NCBI GenBank assembly: GCA_017962285.1
Contig: JAGCVR010000083.1
Span: 1 to 16,526 of the forward strand
Origin: Muribaculaceae bacterium
GTDB lineage: Bacteria > Bacteroidota > Bacteroidia > Bacteroidales > Muribaculaceae
Direction: 5' to 3'
DNA length: 16,526 nucleotides
The first letter of the stretch is position 1, and each line of letters opens with the position of its first letter. A program made the position numbers and the translations under genes. The notes beneath the pieces are model-generated. The model was given only the letters and a program-made list of their open reading frames with translations. It had not been told where the DNA came from and made no database searches. Of the stretch, positions 9,601 through 15,697 are shown one piece after another.

Positions 9601-9718
9601 CTGTAGCATCCTTAACCAATCCTTGCACAGTAATCTGTGCATAAGCTCCAAAAGAGAATAACACGCCCACACTTAGGGCAAGTATCCTGAATGGAACCTT
9701 GAGGGGTACGGGCTGCAT
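6656..9718 (-). CDS. susC: SusC/RagA-family TonB-dependent oligosaccharide transporter
   Basis: 1020-aa outer-membrane importer that works with SusD and TonB. Residues 1-28 are a signal peptide ending AYAQ. A carboxypeptidase-regulatory-like beta-sandwich follows (about 29-100, with GEPVIGASV and GTVTDFDGNFTL). Next come the TonB-box-like LDEVVVIGYG (105-114) and the plug domain, with the SusC signatures IRGGSSLNASNNPLIVIDG and KDASATAIYGSRASNGVVII. The rest is the 22-strand barrel, ending in a terminal aromatic (LNLNF). The start at 9718 is the only Met before the signal peptide. An AAAGG sits directly against the ATG and is too close to act as a normal Shine-Dalgarno. First gene of the susCDEF operon, with a good promoter at 9853-9822. 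Confidence 0.97.
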   Translation of the reverse strand: MQPVPLKVPFRILALSVGVLFSFGAYAQITVQGLVKDATGEPVIGASVRVVGTQAGTVTDFDGNFTLSNVAAGAQLLISSVGYAEQTVAAAPNLVVTLQDDQQLLDEVVVIGYGRAKKSDLTGAVTALTPDSQNHGLNTNAQDMLAGKVAGVNVTTYSGKPGANTEIKIRGGSSLNASNNPLIVIDGLLMDGYGDMQGGMNPLAMVNPNDIETFTVLKDASATAIYGSRASNGVVIITTKKGKAGSDVKVSYNGNVSVSMKKDLLKPYNAAGFINLVTNLYGEDSDAYRALGWYDNDGVQHFADTDWQKEVYRTAVSHDHNLSVTGGKLGNLILPYRLSFGYTDQQGILKGSDFKRYTIGVNLSPSLLNDHLKVNLNAKGMIARMHIADEGAVGNALYYDPTKPVKANNDVFNNYFDGYTQWYQKANIEGAPDWEWQSRAQTPGNPVAMLEQQNNRSRNGTFTGSIDLDYRIHGFEDLTLHVTGATNLYSGRSNNDITPYSFSNNYFGWTGWNKANNYTLQLSTYAQYMKDFTDKHHFDIMGGYEWSHYHQSTDWYGYGTYQLSNTIHGGEMINNPESETRYKTENYLVSFFGRLNYSFDNRFLLTATIRADGSSRFNWKNDNNKQWGYFPSAALAWRIKGESFLRDVQAVNDAKIRLGWGITGQQEGIGDYTYLPTFTPNNDHAYYGAEGDGRTSRPDAYNADKTWEKTTTYNAGFDLAFLNDRIVVNFDWYYRKTTDLLNEVTVAAGSNFKNRIMANVGELHNTGVEGALTVRPIKTRDWAWEINYNVTYNKNKIDELVGDLIERGGISGGTGSTVMAYQTGYNSSAFYVFQQCYDQNGRAIPNTYVDRNGDGVVNSDDRYFYYKASPDVTMGLSSKLVWKNWDLGFSARVALGNYVYNNNLSNKLNSGKAGIYSTLGYISNMLPETVALGFTNPGIYAWQSDLFVENASYLKLDNITLGYSFDKLFNSRLSGRIYATAQNIYTWTKYSGIDPEHTGGIDNNIYPRPFTAIVGLNLNF

Positions 9719-9821
9719 CCTTTCGTTTTTAATTAATTTTTAAAATTACTTTAATCGGTTATGTATTAGTCTTTTACCATTTTCAGGGTTAGTTTTCAAC
9801 CATGCATTTTTTTACAAGATG

Positions 9822-9853
9822 CAAATTTAAGCGCAAACACGCATCATTCCAAA
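9822..9853 (-). promoter_or_regulatory. Predicted susC promoter
   Basis: On the minus strand, 9853-9850 reads TTTG (-33) and 9829-9822 reads TAAATTTG (-7, matching TAnnTTTG), with a 20-nt spacer: a full match to the Bacteroidetes primary sigma factor consensus. The predicted start of transcription is near 9815, leaving a leader of about 97 nt before the susC ATG. The LacI-type operator at 9884-9899 ends 30 bp upstream of the -33 tetramer. Confidence 0.8.
9831..9838. promoter_or_regulatory. Possible operator half-site inside the susC promoter spacer
   Basis: GCGCAAAC matches 7 of 8 bases of the operator half GTGCAAAC and lies between the -7 and -33 elements of susC. The following bases (ACGCATCA) do not form the second half. 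It may be chance or a weak auxiliary contact. Confidence 0.25.
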
Positions 9854-9883
9854 CATTTTTAAACCTTTTTTTTAAAGAAAATA

Positions 9884-9899
9884 GTGCAAACGTTTGCAC
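9884..9899. promoter_or_regulatory. LacI-family operator between susC and lacI
   Basis: Perfect 16-bp palindrome GTGCAAACGTTTGCAC, identical to the site at 2192-2207. It lies in the divergent susC/lacI intergenic region. On the lacI side its TTTG (9893-9896) is the -33 element, so bound protein would block the lacI promoter. On the susC side it lies upstream of the -33 element by 30 bp, where a bound protein would not block polymerase and could assist it. Confidence 0.9.
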
Positions 9900-9924
9900 A
9901 TTATTTTTTTATTTTATACTTTTG
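9893..9924 (+). promoter_or_regulatory. Predicted promoter of the lacI-type gene
   Basis: TTTG at 9893-9896 (-33) and TACTTTTG at 9917-9924 (-7) are separated by 20 nt, a full match to the Bacteroidetes consensus. Transcription should start near 9931, about 19 nt before the ATG at 9950. The -33 element is inside the operator palindrome. Confidence 0.8.
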
Positions 9925-9949
9925 CCTCTGCCAAACACACAGAAGTACT

Positions 9950-10984
9950 ATGGAGAAGTTCTCTATCACAATGAAAGACATCGCGCAGGAATTTGGAGTC
10001 TCTGTCGCCACCGTTTCCCGAGCACTTGCCGGCAGCCCACACATCAGCAAAGCCAGGCGGGAGCAAATTCAGAATTTCGCGCGGGAACATAATTTTTTCC
10101 CTAATGCCATCGCAACTCAGCTCAGGCAAAGCCACACCACTCCCTCGAAAGTGATTGGAGTGATTGTTCCGCAGTTCACACACTACTACTTTTCCACAAT
10201 CCTCAACGGCATTGAGCAGGAATCATCAAAACGCGGTTATAGGATAATTGTGGCTCAAAGCGACGAGCAATACGAGCGCGAAGTGAAAATCTGCGAATCG
10301 TTTCACCAGAATAAAGTATGCGGAATTATTGTCTCTCAAGCCAAAGACACCACAAATTACGCTCATTTCCAGCAACTCATTGACGCCGGAATTCCACTTG
10401 TGTTCTACGACCGCATCTGCGCCGGAATCAACGCCAGCCGCGTAGTGGTTGACGACTACATGGGAACATTCAACGCCGTTTCGCACCTGATTGAATCGGG
10501 ATGCAGGAACATCGCGTTTTTCGGCACTACAATGAACATTGAAATATCAAAGAACCGGCTGAACGGCTATAAAGACGCCATTTATCAGCATGGGCTGAAG
10601 GTGAACGACGACTTCGTGATTCAGTGCGACAACAGGCAGGATGCCGAAAGGCTCACGCCATCATTGCTCAAGAAGAAAAACCGCCCCGACGCCTTTATCG
10701 CCGTAAACGATGAAACGGCAATAGGAATACTTTATGCCACAAAAAAAGCCGGACTCAGGATTCCACAAGACGTCGCCATCTGCGGATTCACAAATTCCGA
10801 CTCAGCCACAGCCTGCGACCCCATGCTCACCACCGTGGAGCAACGTGGAGTGGAAGTGGGTAAAGAGGCAGCCGACATACTCATCAACTTTGTGGAAGGA
10901 CAGGTTCCCAAGAATCAGGTGGTGAAACGCATCGTCAAGACGCGTCTCATCTTGAGGGATACCACAAAACCTTTACTCGCATAA
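9950..10984 (+). CDS. LacI/GalR-family transcriptional regulator
   Basis: 344-aa DNA-binding regulator. The N-terminal helix-turn-helix (MKDIAQEFGVSVATVSRAL, residues 8-26) and the hinge helix (PNAIATQLR, 51-59) are typical of LacI/PurR/CcpA proteins. The hinge Leu normally inserts at a central CpG, which both operators here have. The periplasmic-binding-protein-like effector domain runs from about residue 67 (VIGVIVPQF) to the end, with the usual FYDR, VVVDDY and VAICGFTNSD segments. The effector is unknown; a maltose- or glucose-derived sugar is the natural guess. An upstream in-frame GTG at 9884 is rejected as start because it lies in the operator and upstream of the predicted transcription start. 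The gene is divergent from susC and 59 nt before the first putative glycosidase, with no terminator or promoter seen between, so it is probably co-transcribed with it. Confidence 0.95.
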   Translation: MEKFSITMKDIAQEFGVSVATVSRALAGSPHISKARREQIQNFAREHNFFPNAIATQLRQSHTTPSKVIGVIVPQFTHYYFSTILNGIEQESSKRGYRIIVAQSDEQYEREVKICESFHQNKVCGIIVSQAKDTTNYAHFQQLIDAGIPLVFYDRICAGINASRVVVDDYMGTFNAVSHLIESGCRNIAFFGTTMNIEISKNRLNGYKDAIYQHGLKVNDDFVIQCDNRQDAERLTPSLLKKKNRPDAFIAVNDETAIGILYATKKAGLRIPQDVAICGFTNSDSATACDPMLTTVEQRGVEVGKEAADILINFVEGQVPKNQVVKRIVKTRLILRDTTKPLLA

Positions 10985-11043
10985 GGAACACGCCTCACAC
11001 TTACATCACAAATTATTAAGATAGGGAAATTCAATATAAAAAA

Positions 11044-13278
11044 ATGGAAAAATTAAAATCTCTTTTTTTAATAGGATTTTTAGCCATCGGCGCCACTTGG
11101 CTCGCAGGATGCTCCGACTCACTCGTTGAGCCCGACGACCCGTGGGAAGCTCCGGCAAAAGCCGTGGCGAGCGAATCGCTCACGCTAAACACAGCGTCGG
11201 GCGACCAGCACGACTGCACCATTTCCGAGAGCAATGGGGTCTATACCATCACCACCACCGGCTCCGATCCCTACTTCAGAACCACGCGACTGGCAAGGAC
11301 AAAAACATTTCCGGCTTCATATACAGTACTCGAGCTTGAATATCAGGCAGAATCGAACATAAACTACTTTAAGCTGTACTTCTGCCCACCCGAAGCCGAA
11401 TCAACGGCATCGACAGTACAAACGCTCAAGAGTTCCTCTGAGTGGAAAACCGTAACAATCGACATCGCCAAATATCGCGACGATTATGGCTGGGCAAACT
11501 CCACTTTCAGCTTTTTCTCGAGCAACAGATGGTACATACGCTTCAATGTTACCGGAGTTGTGGGTAACGTGATAAAAATCCGGAATCTCACGATTCGTGA
11601 AAAAACCGAAGAAGAGGCTGCAAGCGAAACTGAAAACAGCAATTTCGCAAGCAGCAAGCAGGCTTTCGCTGAGCATATCAATTCCTACCTCAATGCCACA
11701 TATTCCTCCCAAGTCCAGAAAGTGGAGGTTACCGCCGACGAGGTGGTGGTCAGAGGCATCACCAGTGGTTCGGGGCGCTTTGCCCTGGCTGAAATCACGC
11801 CCTATGAGAATGTGACCGAATTCGAGACATTCCCCCACCTCACCGCCATTCGCAGTCCACAGTTCTCGATAAGACTTCCGCGATATGTGGAGCGCGACGG
11901 ATTCAACTACGACCGTCTTCTCTCGAAATGGGCGATTGTGAGCCTCGACAACGAGCAGCAGACACTTGCATCACATGCACGATATGCCGATGATGTTGCC
12001 CCAATTCGTACTCCCATGAGTTTCAGACCGAAGAACAAAAAAGGCGTTCTCGGCTATCCCACCCATACTACGCCCAACGGCGTCCGCGACCTGACGGCAC
12101 TCAACTGCGGTATCGCCGCCAATGGTTTCCATCTCGACGAGTGGCTCATGACACGCCCCCTATCCACAACCGCCGGCACCAGCAATCCCTATTACCCCGC
12201 GGAAGAATACTCCTATGGCGGAAAAACCTACTATATCAGCGGCATGAAAATACGCGAGTTCGACGACCTGATTACAAATTACTGCGCACAGGGAATGCAG
12301 GTGATCATGTACGTTCAGATTTGGACCAATTCCACCTACGATGACTATATCAAACCCATCATCATACACCCCGAGTGCAACGGCGGGCATCAGCTCATGC
12401 CGAACACCACATCACCGGAGGCCATCAACGCCTATGCCGCCATCATGACTTTCCTCGCCGAGCGATACTCGCGCTCCGATGCCATGAGAGTGCACCACTG
12501 GATTGCCCATAACGAGGTGAACGCCCCTGAACTGTGGTGCAACATGGGCACCGACCAGCCGGAACTCTACTTTACCGACACCTACATGAAGTCGATGCGG
12601 CTTATTTACAACATTACCCGACAATACGACCAGAACGCCGCCACAATGACCTGCTTCGAGCATAACTGGGGCACCGCCACAAACAACGACGCATCCTACG
12701 CGGCTTCTTCAATCCTGAACAACATCAACCGCTACTGCGATGCCGAAGGCGACTTCTGGTGGGGACTCGGACATCACCCCTATCCATACAACCTGAGTGT
12801 GTCCAGATTCTGGGACGCCTCAATATCTAACTCCGATGCAAACCATGTCAATTTCACTCAGTCCACTCCTCAGGTAACCTTCTACAATCTGGAGGTGCTT
12901 CAGGACTGGGCGATGCAGACACGGAACATGTATAAGGGTACTACCAAGCGTGTCATATATCTCTGCGAGCAGGGGATCAACACCGCCGACTACAGCAGCA
13001 GCGAACTCGAAAACCAGGCTGCCGCCGTGTGCTGGCTGTGGAAAAAAGTGAATGCGCTTTCGGCTATCGACGGCATCACGTATTATGCATGGCAAGACAA
13101 CGATGGCGACGGAGCGCTGAACCTGGGACTTCGCAAATACCCAGGCTCGCCGAACTACAGCGAGCGCAAGCCGGCATGGTATGTGTGGCAAGCGGCCGGA
13201 ACCGACACCGAAGACACTGTATTCGCCCCATATCTCTCGGTCTGCGGACTTTCGTCATGGAGCGAGGTCCTGCACTGA
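11044..13278 (+). CDS. Putative surface glycosidase lipoprotein, DUF5722-like, copy 1
   Basis: 744-aa lipoprotein (lipobox LAGC, Cys23; then SDSLVEPDD). A first module of about 140 residues (about 45-185) looks like an all-beta, jelly-roll-type domain, possibly carbohydrate-binding. A charged helical linker (185-215) precedes the main domain (about 240-744), which I match from memory to the DUF5722-type TIM-barrel family. Two Glu sites fit a retaining clan GH-A-like active site: the N490-E491 pair in HHWIAHNEVN, like an acid/base at the end of strand 4, and E642 in YLCEQG, like a nucleophile at the end of strand 7. DEWLMTRPL, GLGHHPYPYN and ITYYAWQDND are other conserved blocks shared with the next gene. 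Substrate unknown. Nothing shows a starch specificity except the neighbours, and this catalytic assignment is inference. Confidence 0.75.
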   Translation: MEKLKSLFLIGFLAIGATWLAGCSDSLVEPDDPWEAPAKAVASESLTLNTASGDQHDCTISESNGVYTITTTGSDPYFRTTRLARTKTFPASYTVLELEYQAESNINYFKLYFCPPEAESTASTVQTLKSSSEWKTVTIDIAKYRDDYGWANSTFSFFSSNRWYIRFNVTGVVGNVIKIRNLTIREKTEEEAASETENSNFASSKQAFAEHINSYLNATYSSQVQKVEVTADEVVVRGITSGSGRFALAEITPYENVTEFETFPHLTAIRSPQFSIRLPRYVERDGFNYDRLLSKWAIVSLDNEQQTLASHARYADDVAPIRTPMSFRPKNKKGVLGYPTHTTPNGVRDLTALNCGIAANGFHLDEWLMTRPLSTTAGTSNPYYPAEEYSYGGKTYYISGMKIREFDDLITNYCAQGMQVIMYVQIWTNSTYDDYIKPIIIHPECNGGHQLMPNTTSPEAINAYAAIMTFLAERYSRSDAMRVHHWIAHNEVNAPELWCNMGTDQPELYFTDTYMKSMRLIYNITRQYDQNAATMTCFEHNWGTATNNDASYAASSILNNINRYCDAEGDFWWGLGHHPYPYNLSVSRFWDASISNSDANHVNFTQSTPQVTFYNLEVLQDWAMQTRNMYKGTTKRVIYLCEQGINTADYSSSELENQAAAVCWLWKKVNALSAIDGITYYAWQDNDGDGALNLGLRKYPGSPNYSERKPAWYVWQAAGTDTEDTVFAPYLSVCGLSSWSEVLH
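11881..11937 (+). repeat. 57-bp near-identical segment shared by copies 1 and 2 (first instance)
   Basis: This segment encodes RYVERDGFNYDRLLSKWAI and matches 14197-14253 at 54 of 57 bases by hand count, well above the flanking DNA. It marks a strongly conserved protein block of the two paralogues. Confidence 0.8.
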
Positions 13279-13314
13279 TATTAAAGAAATAAACTCACTC
13301 AAATTATCATAATC

Positions 13315-15576
13315 ATGAGAACAACACTTTTTCTGACAATTGCACTTTTAGCTCTGGCATCGTGTTCAGACCGTTTTGAGCCTCTTCCAGATGGCCAGGA
13401 ACAGAACCCGGAATATGCCCAGGGCATTTCCAGCACTCAACTTAGTGTGCTCACAGCTATGACCCAGCAACAGGCAGCCGTAACCTCTTCGACTGAAGAT
13501 GGTTACACCGTCTGGACATGCACCACCACCGGGAACGACCCAAGAGTGTTTGTAACCACTTCGAGCCGCAACGTGGCAATCCCGGCGGAACAGACCACTC
13601 TCTCCTTTGAATACAAGAGCGAGACTGGTATCACAGGGAGTTTACAGATTTTCTTCGCGAAAGTCAAATATAGCTGGTTTTCATATTCGTCTTATTCCAC
13701 CAATGACGACATGGAATCTCAGTCGCTCCGTTTCGAAGGATTCAACCTTCCACAAACCGAATGGAAGAAAGTTGAATTCAATGTGGGACAACACCGCACA
13801 AATTGCAACAACTGGGGCGTGGAGAAACCCGGTTCATCCTACTATTGGTCGCTGTGGTTCGACCTTGGAAATGATGCCAACCGCAATTTCAAAATCCGCA
13901 ATATCCAGTTCCGTTCCCTTTCTGAAGAAGAAGCTGCCATCCAACAAGAACAGGAACAGTTTCAAGCCGAAAAGCTCGCTTTTGCTCAAAGAGTGGACAC
14001 TTACCTCAACACCAACTTCCCCTCATCGGTAGCTAAGGTGGTGGTTACGCAAGACGAAGTAATCGTCAGCGGAAACGCCGTTGGCAATGATCGTTTCGCC
14101 CTCGCCGAAATCACACCCTACGAAGATGTTACCGAAATGGAGACATTCCCACACACCACAGCCATCCACAGCCCCGCTTTCAGCATCCGGCTGCCGCGAT
14201 ATGTGGAGCGCGACGGGTTCAACTACGACCGCCTGCTCTCGAAATGGGCGATTATCAGTCTTGCCAACGGCAGACACACTCTCGCTTCTCACGCGCGATA
14301 TGCCGATGAGGTGGCGGCAAAACGCTCGCCGCTGCCACTACTTACCCCACCCAACAAAAAGGGTATTCTCGGAATGGGTACGCACAGTCTCGATGAAACC
14401 AACGATTTCGAGGCGATGGGGAACGGGCTCAACTCCGTGGGCACACACATCAACGAATTCCTGATGACTCGTCCGCTTAACACTTCTTATGGCAACGGCA
14501 ATCCCACCTATCCTCCCATCGAGCACAAATACGGCGGGAAGACCTATTACATTGCGGGGGCACCAGTTGCCAGCAACGACCACCTGTTGCAGAGGTTCAA
14601 CAGCGCCGGCTGCATGGTTACATCCTACGTGGAACTGTGGCCCACAGAATCATCCGCAAAAACTTTCGATGAGGAAATCATACCCATAGTTTATCACCCG
14701 GAACGAAACGGTGGCTACCAGCTATTCCCCAACGTCACCACGCCCGAGGCCATCAATGCCTACGCCGCATTCCTTGAGTTTGTTGCCGAACGGTACACAC
14801 GCGACGGACAACGCATTCACCACTGGATTGCCCACAACGAGGTGAATGCTCCTGGTTCATGGGCCAATATGGGCAAAAACCAGCCGGAGATGTATTTCAC
14901 CGACGCATATATGAAGTCGATGCACCTCATCTACAACATTATTCGCCAGTATGACCAAAACGCAAGCGTATCTCCCTGCTTCACACACAACTGGACGCAG
15001 GCTGTGTCGGGAGAAAACGAATACGCCGCAACATCCATGATTGCCAATATCAAGCGCTACGACGCTGCCGAGGGTGAAATTTTCTGGGGAATCTGCCACC
15101 ACCCATATCCCATAACGAGCAATCCCGACTTCTGGAACTACGACCCCGATTATGTTGACTTCACCCAATCGACTCCATATATAACATTCTATAATCTGGA
15201 AGTGCTTGCCGACTGGGCGAACAACTCCGCAAACTACTATCACGGCAGAAAACGCCCCATCCTTCTGCTGGAGCAAGGTGTGAACAGCCGCACCAACAGC
15301 GACGCCGACCAGACGCTGCAGGCTGCCGGAGTGGCTTGGGTATGGAAAAAAGTCAACGCCATCAATGGAATTGACGGAATAGCCTATTATTCATGGGTTG
15401 ACAACGATGCCGACTTCGGCCTGATGCTCGGTCTGCGACGGGGAGAGGCCTATGGCTATGCCAAGAAGAAGAGCTGGTATGTGTGGAAAGCAGCCGCCAC
15501 AGCCGACGAGGATGACGTATTCGCACCATATCTCTCTGTCTGCGGTCTCACCGACTGGAGCCAGGTTCTCCACTAA
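13315..15576 (+). CDS. Putative surface glycosidase lipoprotein, DUF5722-like, copy 2
   Basis: 753-aa paralogue of the preceding gene (lipobox LASC, Cys17; then SDRFEPLPD). It has the same layout: an N-terminal beta-rich module (about 40-200), a Glu/Gln-rich helical linker (203-222), and a putative TIM barrel (about 255-753). The predicted acid/base is E509 in HHWIAHNEVN and the predicted nucleophile E653 in LLLEQG. Both copies end in nearly the same way (FAPYLSVCGL followed by a short tail ending VLH). The N-terminal module is the most diverged part and carries an insertion rich in Tyr and Ser (118-130), which suggests different ligand binding. It lies 36 nt after copy 1 with no promoter or terminator between, so the two are probably one transcript. 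The terminator at 15627-15662 ends it. Confidence 0.75.
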   Translation: MRTTLFLTIALLALASCSDRFEPLPDGQEQNPEYAQGISSTQLSVLTAMTQQQAAVTSSTEDGYTVWTCTTTGNDPRVFVTTSSRNVAIPAEQTTLSFEYKSETGITGSLQIFFAKVKYSWFSYSSYSTNDDMESQSLRFEGFNLPQTEWKKVEFNVGQHRTNCNNWGVEKPGSSYYWSLWFDLGNDANRNFKIRNIQFRSLSEEEAAIQQEQEQFQAEKLAFAQRVDTYLNTNFPSSVAKVVVTQDEVIVSGNAVGNDRFALAEITPYEDVTEMETFPHTTAIHSPAFSIRLPRYVERDGFNYDRLLSKWAIISLANGRHTLASHARYADEVAAKRSPLPLLTPPNKKGILGMGTHSLDETNDFEAMGNGLNSVGTHINEFLMTRPLNTSYGNGNPTYPPIEHKYGGKTYYIAGAPVASNDHLLQRFNSAGCMVTSYVELWPTESSAKTFDEEIIPIVYHPERNGGYQLFPNVTTPEAINAYAAFLEFVAERYTRDGQRIHHWIAHNEVNAPGSWANMGKNQPEMYFTDAYMKSMHLIYNIIRQYDQNASVSPCFTHNWTQAVSGENEYAATSMIANIKRYDAAEGEIFWGICHHPYPITSNPDFWNYDPDYVDFTQSTPYITFYNLEVLADWANNSANYYHGRKRPILLLEQGVNSRTNSDADQTLQAAGVAWVWKKVNAINGIDGIAYYSWVDNDADFGLMLGLRRGEAYGYAKKKSWYVWKAAATADEDDVFAPYLSVCGLTDWSQVLH
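14197..14253 (+). repeat. 57-bp near-identical segment shared by copies 1 and 2 (second instance)
   Basis: Second instance of the segment at 11881-11937, differing at only three positions (21, 36 and 39 of the segment), two of them silent third-position changes in the same codons and one a wobble change as well. It encodes the same residues. Confidence 0.8.
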
Positions 15577-15626
15577 GCAACACCCCGGGTCAGATCCGGC
15601 AATCAAGGCTCAAGGAGACAAACAAT

Positions 15627-15662
15627 AAATGCGTATCTCATTTTGTGATACGCATTTTTTTT
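15627..15662 (+). terminator. Rho-independent terminator after copy 2
   Basis: An 11-pair stem AAATGCGTATC (15627-15637) with GATACGCATTT (15647-15657), a nine-base loop, and a run of eight T (15655-15662). It ends the lacI / copy 1 / copy 2 transcript. The loop contains the TTTG that serves as the -33 element of the following promoter. Confidence 0.92.
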
Positions 15663-15672
15663 CGTAATTTTG
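15642..15672 (+). promoter_or_regulatory. Predicted promoter of copy 3, overlapping the terminator
   Basis: TTTG at 15642-15645 (in the terminator loop) and TAATTTTG at 15665-15672 are separated by 19 nt, a full match to the Bacteroidetes -33/-7 consensus. The -7 to ATG distance (33 nt from the first T of the -7 box) is the same as at the lacI-type gene. No copy of the LacI operator is nearby. Confidence 0.75.
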
Positions 15673-15697
15673 CAAAGAGATTTTTAGACTATTTTTT

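Noticed and set aside
9884..9949. Upstream GTG start for the LacI-type regulator, adding 22 residues
   Set aside because: The GTG is part of the operator and lies upstream of the predicted transcription start, and the added residues do not resemble LacI-family N-termini.
10985..11043. Separate promoter or terminator between the lacI-type gene and copy 1
   Set aside because: No TAnnTTTG box and no hairpin with a T-run could be found in these 59 bases.
15584..15598. CCGGGTC...GATCCGG inverted repeat after copy 2
   Set aside because: The loop would be a single base, leaving only a short weak stem, and there is no T-run; the real terminator is at 15627-15662.
15669..15676. TTTGCAAA palindrome at the copy 3 promoter as a third operator
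   Set aside because: Only eight bases, lacking the central CpG and the GTGC/GCAC arms; it arises from the -7 box itself.
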